Positions 25,181 to 32,756 of a stretch of DNA of 64,000 nt are shown in pieces (position 1 is the stretch's first letter; each line of letters opens with the position of its first letter). The DNA comes from Algoriphagus yeomjeoni (GTDB taxonomy: Bacteria; Bacteroidota; Bacteroidia; Cytophagales; Cyclobacteriaceae): contig NZ_QLLK01000012.1 of the NCBI RefSeq assembly GCF_003259505.1, forward strand, positions 1 through 64,000. Direction: 5' to 3'. The position numbers and the translations under genes are program-made. The notes beneath the pieces are model-generated. The model searched no databases and was not told the origin of the DNA. It was given only the letters and a program-made list of their open reading frames with translations.

Positions 25181-28100
25181 TTCCTATTAAACTTGACATT
25201 CAGGGATTGTATTCCTACAAAGAGAAGCAGACGATTGAATTTGACAAACTCACCGCAGCGGGCTTGTTTGGGATTTTTGGAGCTGTAGGATCTGGAAAGT
25301 CCTCAATTTTAGAAGCAATTCTTTTGGCACTTTATGGAAGTACTGAGCGCCTTTCTGATCGGGGGGAAAAGAACAGCATGGTCAATCTGCAGTCTGATCA
25401 TCTACTTTTGAACTTTGAATTCAGCTCAGGGAAAAACAATGCAAAAACCTATTTAGCGCGGTATTCTGCAAAGAGAAACTCGAAGAACTTTGAGGACATC
25501 AAGCCGGCAGAGCATACTTTCTATGAGAAAGTTGACGGAAACTGGGAACCAATAACTGCCCGAGCCGAGGAAATCGTCGGCATGAAAAAAGAGCATTTCA
25601 AGCAAACGGTGATCATTCCTCAAGGGAAATTCCGGGAGTTTATTGATCAAAAGCCACTTGATCAGGCCAAGATGATGAAGGAGCTTTTTGGGTTGGAACG
25701 CTTCGATCTTTCCTTCAAAACAGGCACGCTTCTCAAAGCTGTAAAAGAACAGAAAATCCGTTTGGAAACGCAATTACAAGGATTGGAAGCATTCTCTGAA
25801 GAAGGTCTGGACGAAAAGCAAAGTCAATTTACCCAACTTAAAACCCAGGCTACTGACGCTTCGCAACAGCTGAAAAATGCTGAAACTGACGTACGTCTTC
25901 AAGAAAACCTACGGGCTAAAAACCAACAATTATCCAAGTTCAAGGCAGAGCGAGAAAGCCTGAACATTCAACGTCCAGAAATAGAAAAACAGCGCCAGCT
26001 TCATGCTGAATTCATCAAAGCAAAAACGCACCTGAGGCCAGTGTGGGATAATATCCGAGATACCAGCGCTGATCTAGAAAAGTACAAAGTCAGCGTGATT
26101 GATTGTGAGCGCTTCAAACTGGAGTTTGCCAAAGAAATCGAAGAACTGGAGGCGCAGGAAGCAGAGCTAAAACAGAAAAATCAGGAGAGACCACAGCGGG
26201 AAAGCAAAATCCGTGATTTGAAAAAAGTCATTGAAATCCAGTCCCTAGAGTCGCAGCGAGAACTAGCAAATAACAAGTTACTCAGTTTGCAACCGATAAT
26301 TGAAGCTAAAAAACAAGCACAGAAAGCACTGGAAGCCAAAATAGCCGAGTTGGAAAGTGAAGCTGAAAAATTCGAAACTACAGACAGTTCGCAATTAGCA
26401 AATCTCATCAGCACGGCAAAAGACTGGAAAAACCTCGAAAGTCAATTGAGCAAGTTTCAATCTGAGGAGATTGAAATAGCTAAGGAAGTAGATCGCATCA
26501 ACGAAAAACTTGAAGCTTTAAAAGACACTATTCCTGCTAAGGATGGCTCCTTTGAAAAATGGGAAAATGCTCAGAAATCTTCTATTCAAGAACTGGAAAA
26601 ACAGCGGGATCTCTTGATGCAAAAGCAAGGCCTTGCGGCGCATGTTCATCTGCTCAATGCAGGTGAAGCCTGTCCCTTGTGCGGTGCCGTGGAGCATCCC
26701 AATCCACTTGAAAGCGATGGGAGCAGTGCTTTGTCAGCAAAAGACCAGCAAATTCACCAAGCGAAGAAGGTATTGGAGCAGATTCAGACTTCCAAAACCT
26801 CACACAATGAATTGATTTTTCACCTGGAAAATCATCAAAAAACCGCTGCTACGATTCAGAATGAATTGCAGACCACAGAACAAAACCTAGGTGCGATCAA
26901 ATCCTCTCTTTTAAAGGAAGGCATTAATTCTCACGAGAATCTTTTGGCGAAAATCCAATCCATTGAGCACAGTAGTCTAGCTCGGGAAAGGCTAATCCAA
27001 AGCGTCAAAACCCATCGCAAAAACTGGGATGCTGATCGGGCTTTGATTGATCAATCTGAAAAAGACCTGCAACAGGCACAGCTAAAACTACAATCCGTCC
27101 TCAGCAATATTTCGGCTAAGAAAGAAGAAATCAGAGATATGGCTTTCTGTAAGAAATACTTCCAGAAAGACTCTCAGGCTATCACGGCAACCATTGAAGG
27201 AGTTGAGTCTGATATTGAAAAAGCAATTCAAGCACTTGATGGAAAGCAAAAACACTTGCGTGAAAAACGCAGTGGGTCGGATAAAAACCTGGCCGATTTA
27301 TCCAGTTTCACCAAGCTTCGGGACGAAAGTTCTGTGAAGTTGGAAAAGCTTGAAGCTGAGTTTAAAGCGTTGAAAACCCAACATGGATTTCAGGATGAAG
27401 AACGATTGATCCGCTTATTTCAGCATTCCCTTGATGCGGAGAAGGTTGCTCGGGACATTGCTGACTTTGACCGTAAGCATGACATTGCTGAGAATAGAAT
27501 ACAGGAATTGGAGGCTGAAAGAGGTGTTTCTGAATTTCAGGAGCAAGCATTCCAGGAGCTTATCACTTCCTTCGAAAGCTTGAAAACCAACGCTGAAACC
27601 TTCCAAAACCAAGTCTTATTGCTGGACAAAGAAATACAGGAAGCCATTGGGAAATTAGCCGAAAAGAGAAGTTTGCAGGCTGACTTCGCCAAACTTGAGA
27701 TTAGAGAAAGTTACCTCAAGGAGTTGGACAATATGTTTCGAGGCAGTGGATTCGTGAAGTTTGTAAGTTCGATTTACCTGAAGGAGCTTTGCAACACGGC
27801 CAATGTGCGTTTTATGAAGCTTTGCAAAAACAGGCTAAGTCTGGAGATCGATGACAACAATACCTTTTGGGTGATCGACTACCTTAACGGAGGCAAAAAG
27901 CGCTTGCTGAAAACGCTTTCTGGAGGTCAGACTTTTCAGGCTTCTTTATGTCTGGCTTTGGCTTTGGCAGAAAAAGTAAAAGCACTCAATCAGGCAGATC
28001 AGAGCTTCTTCTTCATGGACGAGGGTTTCGGAGCCTTGGACAAAAATGCACTGCGGGTGGTTTTTGAAACGCTGAAATCCCTGCGTCATGAGAATCGAAT

Positions 28101-28206
28101 CGTCGGAATCATCTCTCACGTGGAAGATCTTCAGCAGGAAATTGGGGTATTTGCTAATGTGGAACTCGATCCCGAGCTGGGCTCTCAGGTGAGCTATTCA
28201 TTCTAG
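25177..28206 (+). CDS. sbcC: Exonuclease SbcC (Rad50-like ATPase)
   Basis: A 1009-residue SMC-like ATPase. Walker A is GAVGSGKSS near residues 35-43. Two long coiled-coil arms (about 190-480 and 530-850) flank the zinc hook EACPLCGAVEHP at about 494-505 with its CxxC. The ABC signature LSGGQTFQASLCLALALAE lies near 915 and Walker B FFFMDEGFGALDKNAL near 945. It drives SbcD on DNA ends and hairpins. The intact hook and motifs suggest an active protein. Confidence 0.95.
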   Translation: MIPIKLDIQGLYSYKEKQTIEFDKLTAAGLFGIFGAVGSGKSSILEAILLALYGSTERLSDRGEKNSMVNLQSDHLLLNFEFSSGKNNAKTYLARYSAKRNSKNFEDIKPAEHTFYEKVDGNWEPITARAEEIVGMKKEHFKQTVIIPQGKFREFIDQKPLDQAKMMKELFGLERFDLSFKTGTLLKAVKEQKIRLETQLQGLEAFSEEGLDEKQSQFTQLKTQATDASQQLKNAETDVRLQENLRAKNQQLSKFKAERESLNIQRPEIEKQRQLHAEFIKAKTHLRPVWDNIRDTSADLEKYKVSVIDCERFKLEFAKEIEELEAQEAELKQKNQERPQRESKIRDLKKVIEIQSLESQRELANNKLLSLQPIIEAKKQAQKALEAKIAELESEAEKFETTDSSQLANLISTAKDWKNLESQLSKFQSEEIEIAKEVDRINEKLEALKDTIPAKDGSFEKWENAQKSSIQELEKQRDLLMQKQGLAAHVHLLNAGEACPLCGAVEHPNPLESDGSSALSAKDQQIHQAKKVLEQIQTSKTSHNELIFHLENHQKTAATIQNELQTTEQNLGAIKSSLLKEGINSHENLLAKIQSIEHSSLARERLIQSVKTHRKNWDADRALIDQSEKDLQQAQLKLQSVLSNISAKKEEIRDMAFCKKYFQKDSQAITATIEGVESDIEKAIQALDGKQKHLREKRSGSDKNLADLSSFTKLRDESSVKLEKLEAEFKALKTQHGFQDEERLIRLFQHSLDAEKVARDIADFDRKHDIAENRIQELEAERGVSEFQEQAFQELITSFESLKTNAETFQNQVLLLDKEIQEAIGKLAEKRSLQADFAKLEIRESYLKELDNMFRGSGFVKFVSSIYLKELCNTANVRFMKLCKNRLSLEIDDNNTFWVIDYLNGGKKRLLKTLSGGQTFQASLCLALALAEKVKALNQADQSFFFMDEGFGALDKNALRVVFETLKSLRHENRIVGIISHVEDLQQEIGVFANVELDPELGSQVSYSF

Positions 28207-28214
28207 TTTCAGAT

Positions 28215-28258
28215 TTTACTCAATCTAATGAGTAAATTTACTCAGTACATTGAGTAAA
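28215..28258. repeat. Two tandem 22-bp palindromes, TTTACTCA-N6-TGAGTAAA
   Basis: Copies at 28215-28236 (spacer ATCTAA) and 28237-28258 (spacer GTACAT) are directly adjacent. The 8-bp arms are identical and perfectly complementary; only the six central bases differ. A third copy lies at 29701-29722 on the other side of the ATPase gene. Confidence 0.85.
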
Positions 28259-28315
28259 ATTCTAAAAACAGCCAAATTGTATTGAATATCAAATACTTAT
28301 AGGATAATTTTTAAG
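28237..28315. repeat. Left copy of a 79-bp direct repeat flanking the ATPase gene
   Basis: Aligned without gaps to 29701-29779, 57 of 79 positions are identical by my hand count (20 of 22 in the palindrome, shared AATATC at positions 49-54, shared CTTAT and TAAG further on). Both copies are in the same orientation. This left copy lies downstream of the ATPase gene, next to the sbcC end. Confidence 0.6.
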
Positions 28316-28410
28316 GATAAATATTCCATATTAGAGCTTAAAATAATGAAGGAAAGCTCTGCATTTCATACTTAAGAGCAAACTATTATATGTGTTTTAC
28401 TAAAAATCAG

Positions 28411-28450
28411 CAGTCTCTGCAAAACCTTCGTGAACTCAGCGGTGAAAAAC
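28411..28450. repeat. Intergenic repeat relic
   Basis: CTCTGCAAAACCTTCGTGAA followed by CTCAGCGGTGAAAAAC has the look of the dispersed CTCTGCG...GCGGTGAA repeats of Bacteroidota chromosomes. The 28207-28477 gap otherwise holds only the palindromes and the terminator at 28454. Confidence 0.4.
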
Positions 28451-28453
28451 TAA

Positions 28454-28479
28454 AAAAGACAGCCAATTAGCTGTCTTTT
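28454..28479 (-). terminator. Terminator of the AAA ATPase gene
   Basis: AAAAGACAGC and GCTGTCTTTT form a 10-bp stem with a 6-base loop; on the reverse strand a T run follows. The stem overlaps the first bases of the stop codon of the gene it ends. Confidence 0.75.
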
Positions 28480-29674
28480 AAGTGTATAAATCTAGCACAT
28501 TCATCTGCAAGAACTCCTCCCACGGAATACCATCTGTACCGATGACCAGGGATTTTTCGGGATGATAGGTGTTGGTGAAAGCATTCATCCCTGCCAGTCC
28601 TCCGACTTTTGCAGTCTTTACTTCCAAGGCAATGATTCGCTTTTTATATTCTACTATGAAATCCACCTCATCATTTCCATCTCGCCAATAATAGATTTGC
28701 AGCTTTCGCTCCTTGAAGGATTGATTCACCAGATGCGCACCCACGGCAGATTCCACCCATCGACCCCAGGCCCGATGGTCAGCTTGTAATGTATCTACAG
28801 TTTCGTTGGAAATTCCTGACATGATGGCGGTATTATGAACCATGAACTTGGGACTTGAGGATCGCTTCCGCACTAAGTTTGGGCTATATTTCTCCAGCCC
28901 ACTTAGCAATCCTGCTTCATTCAGAAGTTCCAGATAATTGGAGAGTGTGGTGGTATTACCAGCATCTGCCAGCTGCCCCATGATTTTGGTGAAACTTAGC
29001 ACCTGACCTGAATAGGATGAGCCTATCTCAAATAGGCGCTTCATCAGTGCTGGTTTGTCCACTCGCGTCAACATCAGAATATCCTTCGAAATACTGGTCT
29101 CTAAGAGTGCATCACGGACATAATTCTTCCAGCGGTCTTCATCCTCCTTCAGCAGAATAGCGCCAGGGTAGCCGCCATACCAGATGAATTCTTCAGGAGA
29201 AAGCCCGAAAGCCTCTTTCATTTCCTTGTAAGACCAATGTCCCAGGTAGGTGGACTCAAACCTACCAGCCAATGATTCAGTCAGACCCTGCTGTAGCATT
29301 AAGCGCGATGAACCAAGCAGCACAACTCTAATATCACGCTCCTCGGCGGTATCTCTATCCCATTCGGCTTTGACTTGCTCGCTCCAGTTATCGATTTTCT
29401 GTACTTCATCGATAACCAAAATATAAGGGACTTCGGTAGCAGAGCTTTGCTTCATCCGTGCATTTTCCCATTGCTGGGCTATCCAAAGCCTATCTGTAGC
29501 CGGCACCGCATCAGCCGCCACCAGCGTATGTGGCCAATTGATATCTTTCATGATTTGACGAACGAGGGTGGTTTTTCCTACCTGCCTAGGGCCATATATC
29601 ACCTGAATGAACAACCGAGGCTCATCATGAAGACGTTTTTGAATTTGGATTTTTTCTGATCGCTGATAACTCAT
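28478..29674 (-). CDS. AAA ATPase with C-terminal DUF4143 / PD-(D/E)XK nuclease-like domain
   Basis: A 398-residue ATPase of the AAA_14-DUF4143 type. Walker A is VIYGPRQVGKTTLVRQI near residues 26-36, Walker B YILVIDEVQKIDNW near 83-96, and a sensor/arginine segment VVLLGSSRLMLQQGL follows. A winged-helix-like middle leads to DUF4143, whose end has EVDFIVEY (Asp338) and LEVKTAK (Glu351, Lys353), the D-x12-ExK arrangement of PD-(D/E)XK nucleases. The cellular role of this widespread family is unknown; nuclease activity is inferred only from the motif. The ATG at 29674 is 22 bp from a palindrome that recurs twice beyond the gene's 3' end. It is divergent from no partner and has its own terminator: an isolated cassette. 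Confidence 0.85.
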   Translation of the reverse strand: MSYQRSEKIQIQKRLHDEPRLFIQVIYGPRQVGKTTLVRQIMKDINWPHTLVAADAVPATDRLWIAQQWENARMKQSSATEVPYILVIDEVQKIDNWSEQVKAEWDRDTAEERDIRVVLLGSSRLMLQQGLTESLAGRFESTYLGHWSYKEMKEAFGLSPEEFIWYGGYPGAILLKEDEDRWKNYVRDALLETSISKDILMLTRVDKPALMKRLFEIGSSYSGQVLSFTKIMGQLADAGNTTTLSNYLELLNEAGLLSGLEKYSPNLVRKRSSSPKFMVHNTAIMSGISNETVDTLQADHRAWGRWVESAVGAHLVNQSFKERKLQIYYWRDGNDEVDFIVEYKKRIIALEVKTAKVGGLAGMNAFTNTYHPEKSLVIGTDGIPWEEFLQMNVLDLYT

Positions 29675-29696
29675 TTTCTTTACTTTTTATCCAGCG

Positions 29697-29726
29697 TAAA
29701 TTTACTCATTATATTGAGTAAATTTA
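29697..29726. repeat. Palindrome upstream of the ATPase gene (third copy)
   Basis: The core TTTACTCA-N6-TGAGTAAA is at 29701-29722 (spacer TTATAT). It extends to a 30-bp imperfect palindrome with TAAA at 29697-29700 and TTTA at 29723-29726. It lies over the expected promoter or leader of the ATPase gene, so it may be an operator. Confidence 0.8.
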
Positions 29727-29779
29727 TAAAATACCACCTATTTATTTTAATATCAGACTCTTATGATATAATTATTAAG
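29701..29779. repeat. Right copy of the 79-bp direct repeat
   Basis: Same orientation as 28237-28315, about 72 percent identical by hand count. Together the two copies bracket the ATPase gene with a period of 1464 bp. Confidence 0.6.
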
Positions 29780-29861
29780 CCAATTTTCATTCATTTCAGT
29801 CTTAAAAAATGGTAGGGATGAGTAAAAAAATTAAACTTGAACCATAAAATTTTGGTCATAA

Positions 29862-29894
29862 AAAAATCCTCTGACAAACTGCCAGAGGATTTTT
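29862..29894 (-). terminator. Terminator of the hydrolase/dioxygenase operon
   Basis: AAAAATCCTCTG and CAGAGGATTTTT form a perfect 12-bp stem with a 9-base loop, 18 bp after the stop of the hydrolase gene. Confidence 0.85.
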
Positions 29895-29912
29895 CGAATT
29901 AAGAAAACCTAT

Positions 29913-30521
29913 TTACAATATATTCCCATTTACCCAATCAATTTCTTCCTGACGGATAGTATGATTGGAATCCTTGAAAATCGACAATTTCACTTTTGCA
30001 CCCATCCTGCTCAGTAGGGTTTCTGATTCATTTATTCTGGAAAGTGGCACATGAAAATCTTTTTCGCTGCTGCCAATAAAGATCTTAGTATTTCCAAAAT
30101 CACCAGAATATTTATCAGACTGAACCTTTTCCCCGATCAATCCACCGGTAAAGGCAATTACTCCGCCTAGTTTCTGAGCATTTTGCGCAGCAAACTCTAG
30201 GCTTAGACATGCACCTTGGGAAAACCCAATCAAGACGACATGCTCAGCAGAAACTCCTGAATCAACAATTTGTTTCCAAGCAGTCTTAATTATTTCTAAT
30301 GAAGCGGCTAAAGCAACCTTATTCGATTCATCAGGAGCCATAAAGCTATATGGATACCAAGAGCCTTCTTCAGCTTCTGGAGCCAAAAGCGCATATTCTT
30401 CTAACTTAAGATACTTTGAAAGTCCCAAAATACTATCTGCATTTGCACCTCGTCCATGAAGCAGTATTGCAGCTTTCTGGGCTTGATTCAATGGAACTCC
30501 TGCTGTTTTAATTTTAGTCAT
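29913..30521 (-). CDS. Phospholipase/carboxylesterase-type alpha/beta hydrolase (MhqD-like)
   Basis: A 202-residue cytoplasmic serine hydrolase. AAILLHGRGANADSILGL is the oxyanion-hole region, GFSQGACL the nucleophile elbow (Ser101), SSEKDFHVP gives the Asp and DSNHTIRQEE the His. The gene overlaps the ring-cleaving dioxygenase gene by 8 bp. In Bacillus the same pair (MhqD/MhqO) with a MarR regulator (MhqR) protects against quinones and electrophiles, and the MarR gene is 1.6 kb upstream here. The role is inferred from that resemblance; the natural substrate is unknown. Confidence 0.8.
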   Translation of the reverse strand: MTKIKTAGVPLNQAQKAAILLHGRGANADSILGLSKYLKLEEYALLAPEAEEGSWYPYSFMAPDESNKVALAASLEIIKTAWKQIVDSGVSAEHVVLIGFSQGACLSLEFAAQNAQKLGGVIAFTGGLIGEKVQSDKYSGDFGNTKIFIGSSEKDFHVPLSRINESETLLSRMGAKVKLSIFKDSNHTIRQEEIDWVNGNIL

Positions 30522-31464
30522 AGGATGCTACATTTAGCTTAACTGGAGTTAGGCTAGCTTCCAACTTCTCACGGTTTGGCTCTGCCCAGTCCGGTAATTT
30601 AATCAACTCGCCCAAGTGGGCTTCATCCTCATCAATTGAAAATCCAGGCTCATCGGTTGCGACTTCAAAAAGAACTCCACCTGGCTCACGGAAATAGATG
30701 GAAGTAAAGTAATTTCTATCTTTTACTTCGGTCACCTGATAGCCATTTCTCATCAAAATCTCCTGAACCTGAAGTTGGGACGCTGCATTATCTGTTCTAA
30801 ATGCGATATGGTGAATTGTGCCTGCACTTTGCATTCCACGGCTTCCAGATTTATCTATTACAATATCCACTATATCCCCAGGCTTGCCTGCAGTCCCGTA
30901 TCGGTATCTGCCATTTTCCTCACCTATGAATCGATAATCCATATGCTCTGTAAGTAACTTTTCAGTCAAATCCTTAGCACGCAGATTTAATGTAGCTCCA
31001 TAGAAACCTTTAATGGAATGAGCAATTGGCACTTGCCCATAGGACCAGCCAGTCCGTTCATCCTGATCATTTGCTACTAACTCAATTCCCATGCTGTCAT
31101 GATCCTCGAAGCGAATCAGCTTATCGCCAAAGCGAGTTAGTACATCTGAAACAGCAATGCCGTATTTTTTCAAGCGATCTATCCAATAATCCAAAGATCC
31201 TGAAGGAATAGAAAAGGCTGTGTAAGTCACTTCTCCAGCTCCTTTGGAACCCTTACGGGCACCAGTGAATGGAAAAGTGGTAAATACTGTGCCTGGTCTA
31301 CCCAACTCATCTCCAAAATAGAAATGGTAAACTCCCGGCGCATCGAAATTGATAGTCTTCTTCACCAGTCTCAACCCGAGAATTCCAGTGTAAAAATCAA
31401 TATTTGCTTGTGGGTTTCCAGCAATCGCGGTGATGTGATGGATACCAGTGATTAATGGTTGCAT
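30514..31464 (-). CDS. Ring-cleaving dioxygenase, glyoxalase/VOC superfamily (MhqO-like)
   Basis: A 316-residue protein made of two VOC modules. The first opens GIHHITAIAGNPQANIDFYT and continues LGLRLVKKTINFDAPGVYHF; the second has GTIHHIAFRTDNAASQLQVQ and FREPGGVLFEVATDEPGF. His of GIHH, His of TIHH and the Glu of LFEVATDEPG are the expected metal ligands. Such proteins are thought to cleave or process hydroquinones and related aromatics. It starts 25 bp after a terminator that follows yceI, and its end overlaps the hydrolase gene by 8 bp. Confidence 0.85.
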   Translation of the reverse strand: MQPLITGIHHITAIAGNPQANIDFYTGILGLRLVKKTINFDAPGVYHFYFGDELGRPGTVFTTFPFTGARKGSKGAGEVTYTAFSIPSGSLDYWIDRLKKYGIAVSDVLTRFGDKLIRFEDHDSMGIELVANDQDERTGWSYGQVPIAHSIKGFYGATLNLRAKDLTEKLLTEHMDYRFIGEENGRYRYGTAGKPGDIVDIVIDKSGSRGMQSAGTIHHIAFRTDNAASQLQVQEILMRNGYQVTEVKDRNYFTSIYFREPGGVLFEVATDEPGFSIDEDEAHLGELIKLPDWAEPNREKLEASLTPVKLNVASYD

Positions 31465-31488
31465 TGAATTTCCTTTCTTTTAAAATAA

Positions 31489-31512
31489 AAAAGCTGCCAA
31501 GAGGCAGCTTTT
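31489..31512 (-). terminator. Terminator/attenuator between yceI and the dioxygenase
   Basis: AAAAGCTGCC and GGCAGCTTTT form a perfect 10-bp stem with a 4-base loop; T residues follow on the reverse strand. It lies between yceI and the dioxygenase gene, so the two downstream genes may be made from partial read-through. Confidence 0.8.
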
Positions 31513-31515
31513 AGA

Positions 31516-32070
31516 TTATCCGTTTACTTCAACTGATTCTTCTACTTGCTGCTGTACTAATTGTACATTTAAGTGTAGACGAACTTGATCGCTTACTACT
31601 ACACTTCCTGCCTCAGTCACTGCTGACCAAGTAAGACCAAATTCTTTTCTATTAATTTTACCTTCGATTTCAAAGCCTGCTTTGGTTTGTCCGTAAGGAT
31701 CACCTGCAACTCCACCGAAGTCAACTCCAAATTCTACAGTTTTTGTAGTTTCTCTCAAAGTCAAGTCACCCACTAATTTATAATCTCCTCCTTCATTCTT
31801 GATTTTTCCAGAGAAAGTCAATTTAGGATGATTTTCTGCATCAAAGAAATCTCCAGACTTCAAATGATTATCTCTGTCTTTCTGATTAGTATCAATGCTA
31901 TCAATATCTGCAGAGAATGAAACTGCTGCCCCATCAAAATCCTTAGATGTACTTTCTGCAGAACCTTCAAATGACCTGAAATAACCTGTTACTGTAGAGA
32001 TAACCAAGTGTTTAACTTTGAAAGATACTTCAGAGTGTGTAGGGTCGATAATCCATTTTGTAGTGCTCAT
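31516..32070 (-). CDS. YceI family protein
   Basis: A 184-residue protein whose sequence follows the YceI lipocalin-like barrel: KWIIDPTHSEVSFKVKHLVI at the start, then GYFRSFEGSAES, IDTNQKDRDNHLKSGDFFDAE and ENHPKLTFSGKI, and VSDQVRLHLNVQLVQ near the end. YceI barrels bind isoprenoid lipids or quinone-like molecules. There is no signal peptide, so this copy is cytoplasmic, which is common for the MarR-linked YceI. It is downstream of marR (74 bp) and shares an operator-like element with it. Confidence 0.85.
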   Translation of the reverse strand: MSTTKWIIDPTHSEVSFKVKHLVISTVTGYFRSFEGSAESTSKDFDGAAVSFSADIDSIDTNQKDRDNHLKSGDFFDAENHPKLTFSGKIKNEGGDYKLVGDLTLRETTKTVEFGVDFGGVAGDPYGQTKAGFEIEGKINRKEFGLTWSAVTEAGSVVVSDQVRLHLNVQLVQQQVEESVEVNG

Positions 32071-32115
32071 AATTTTTGCTGTTTTAGTTTAGTTTTTATT
32101 TGTATTGATATTAAT

Positions 32116-32129
32116 TGTATAGACACGTA
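32116..32129. promoter_or_regulatory. Candidate MarR operator upstream of yceI
   Basis: TGTATAGACACGTA, matching the element upstream of marR at 12 of 14 positions. It lies 46 bp before the yceI start. Confidence 0.5.
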
Positions 32130-32144
32130 TTAGTTTAAAATTTT

Positions 32145-32597
32145 TTAGCCTCGTAATTTATCTAAGAGATTACTCATCAAAATCGCCTCATCTTCAGATA
32201 ATTTGACAACCTCATTATTAAAGCCTTCCATATAAGTCTGGCAGTCACTTAATAGTTTTAATCCTTTATCAGTGATCACAATATCAACTTGACGACGATC
32301 TGCAGGACATTCTCTTCTTTCCACCAGTTGCTTTATTTTCAGTTTATCGACCAAGCGACTAGCATTTGACATTTTATTAAGCATTCTATCTTGTATAGAA
32401 GACACCGTAGTCGGAACTCCATTTTGACCTCTCAAAATCCTTAACACATTAAATTGTTCTGGGGAAAGATCAAAAGGCTTTAAAATCTTGTTTTGTGCTG
32501 ACACCAAATAACTATGCGTGTAAAGAAGGTTGACCACTAATTTATTATAGGGGTCTTTGAACTCCTTCTGCTTGATTGCTTCTTCTAGGCTCCCCAT
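32145..32597 (-). CDS. MarR family transcriptional regulator (MhqR-like)
   Basis: A 150-residue winged-helix repressor. The DNA-binding part is SPEQFNVLRILRGQNGVPTT, SIQDRMLNKMSNASRLVDKLK and the wing VERRECPADRRQVDIVITDKG, with the conserved DRR motif. A single Cys (wing CPADRR) could sense electrophiles. Its neighbours (YceI, ring-cleaving dioxygenase, hydrolase) suggest control of a quinone/electrophile response. A palindrome overlapping its own promoter points to autorepression. Confidence 0.9.
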   Translation of the reverse strand: MGSLEEAIKQKEFKDPYNKLVVNLLYTHSYLVSAQNKILKPFDLSPEQFNVLRILRGQNGVPTTVSSIQDRMLNKMSNASRLVDKLKIKQLVERRECPADRRQVDIVITDKGLKLLSDCQTYMEGFNNEVVKLSEDEAILMSNLLDKLRG

Positions 32598-32618
32598 AAC
32601 TTTTGTTTTTGTATTTAA

Positions 32619-32632
32619 TGTATATACATGTA
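32619..32632. promoter_or_regulatory. Candidate MarR operator upstream of marR
   Basis: TGTATATACATGTA, containing the perfect 12-bp palindrome ATGTATATACAT next to it. It lies just downstream of the marR -7 element and overlaps it by 2 bp; the yceI copy is at 32116. Confidence 0.55.
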
Positions 32633-32660
32633 AATGTAGTAAAAGGTTTCAAAAAGCAAA
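32631..32660 (-). promoter_or_regulatory. Promoter of marR
   Basis: On the reverse strand, TTTG (32660-32657), 18 bp, then TACATTTA (32638-32631), one mismatch from TAnnTTTG. The operator covers its downstream edge. Confidence 0.5.
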
Positions 32661-32684
32661 AAAAAAAAATACTCTAAATAAGAA

Positions 32685-32704
32685 AAGGCCTCAAATGAAG
32701 CCTT
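32685..32704 (-). terminator. Terminator of the alpha/beta hydrolase-marR gap
   Basis: AAGGCTTCA and TGAGGCCTT pair on the reverse strand (one G-U) with a 2-base loop, followed by TTCTTATTT. Given its position between genes on one strand it could only serve as a terminator for read-through from marR-side transcription or as a hairpin in the next leader; its role is uncertain. Confidence 0.3.
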
Positions 32705-32756
32705 AAATGCATTAAATAATTATTTTTTTAGACGCAGTAAATCTCCATCTGGAAAA

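Noticed and set aside
28215-28258. Tandem palindromes as a possible CRISPR array
   Set aside because: Spacers are only 6 bp, only two adjacent copies exist and no cas gene is near.
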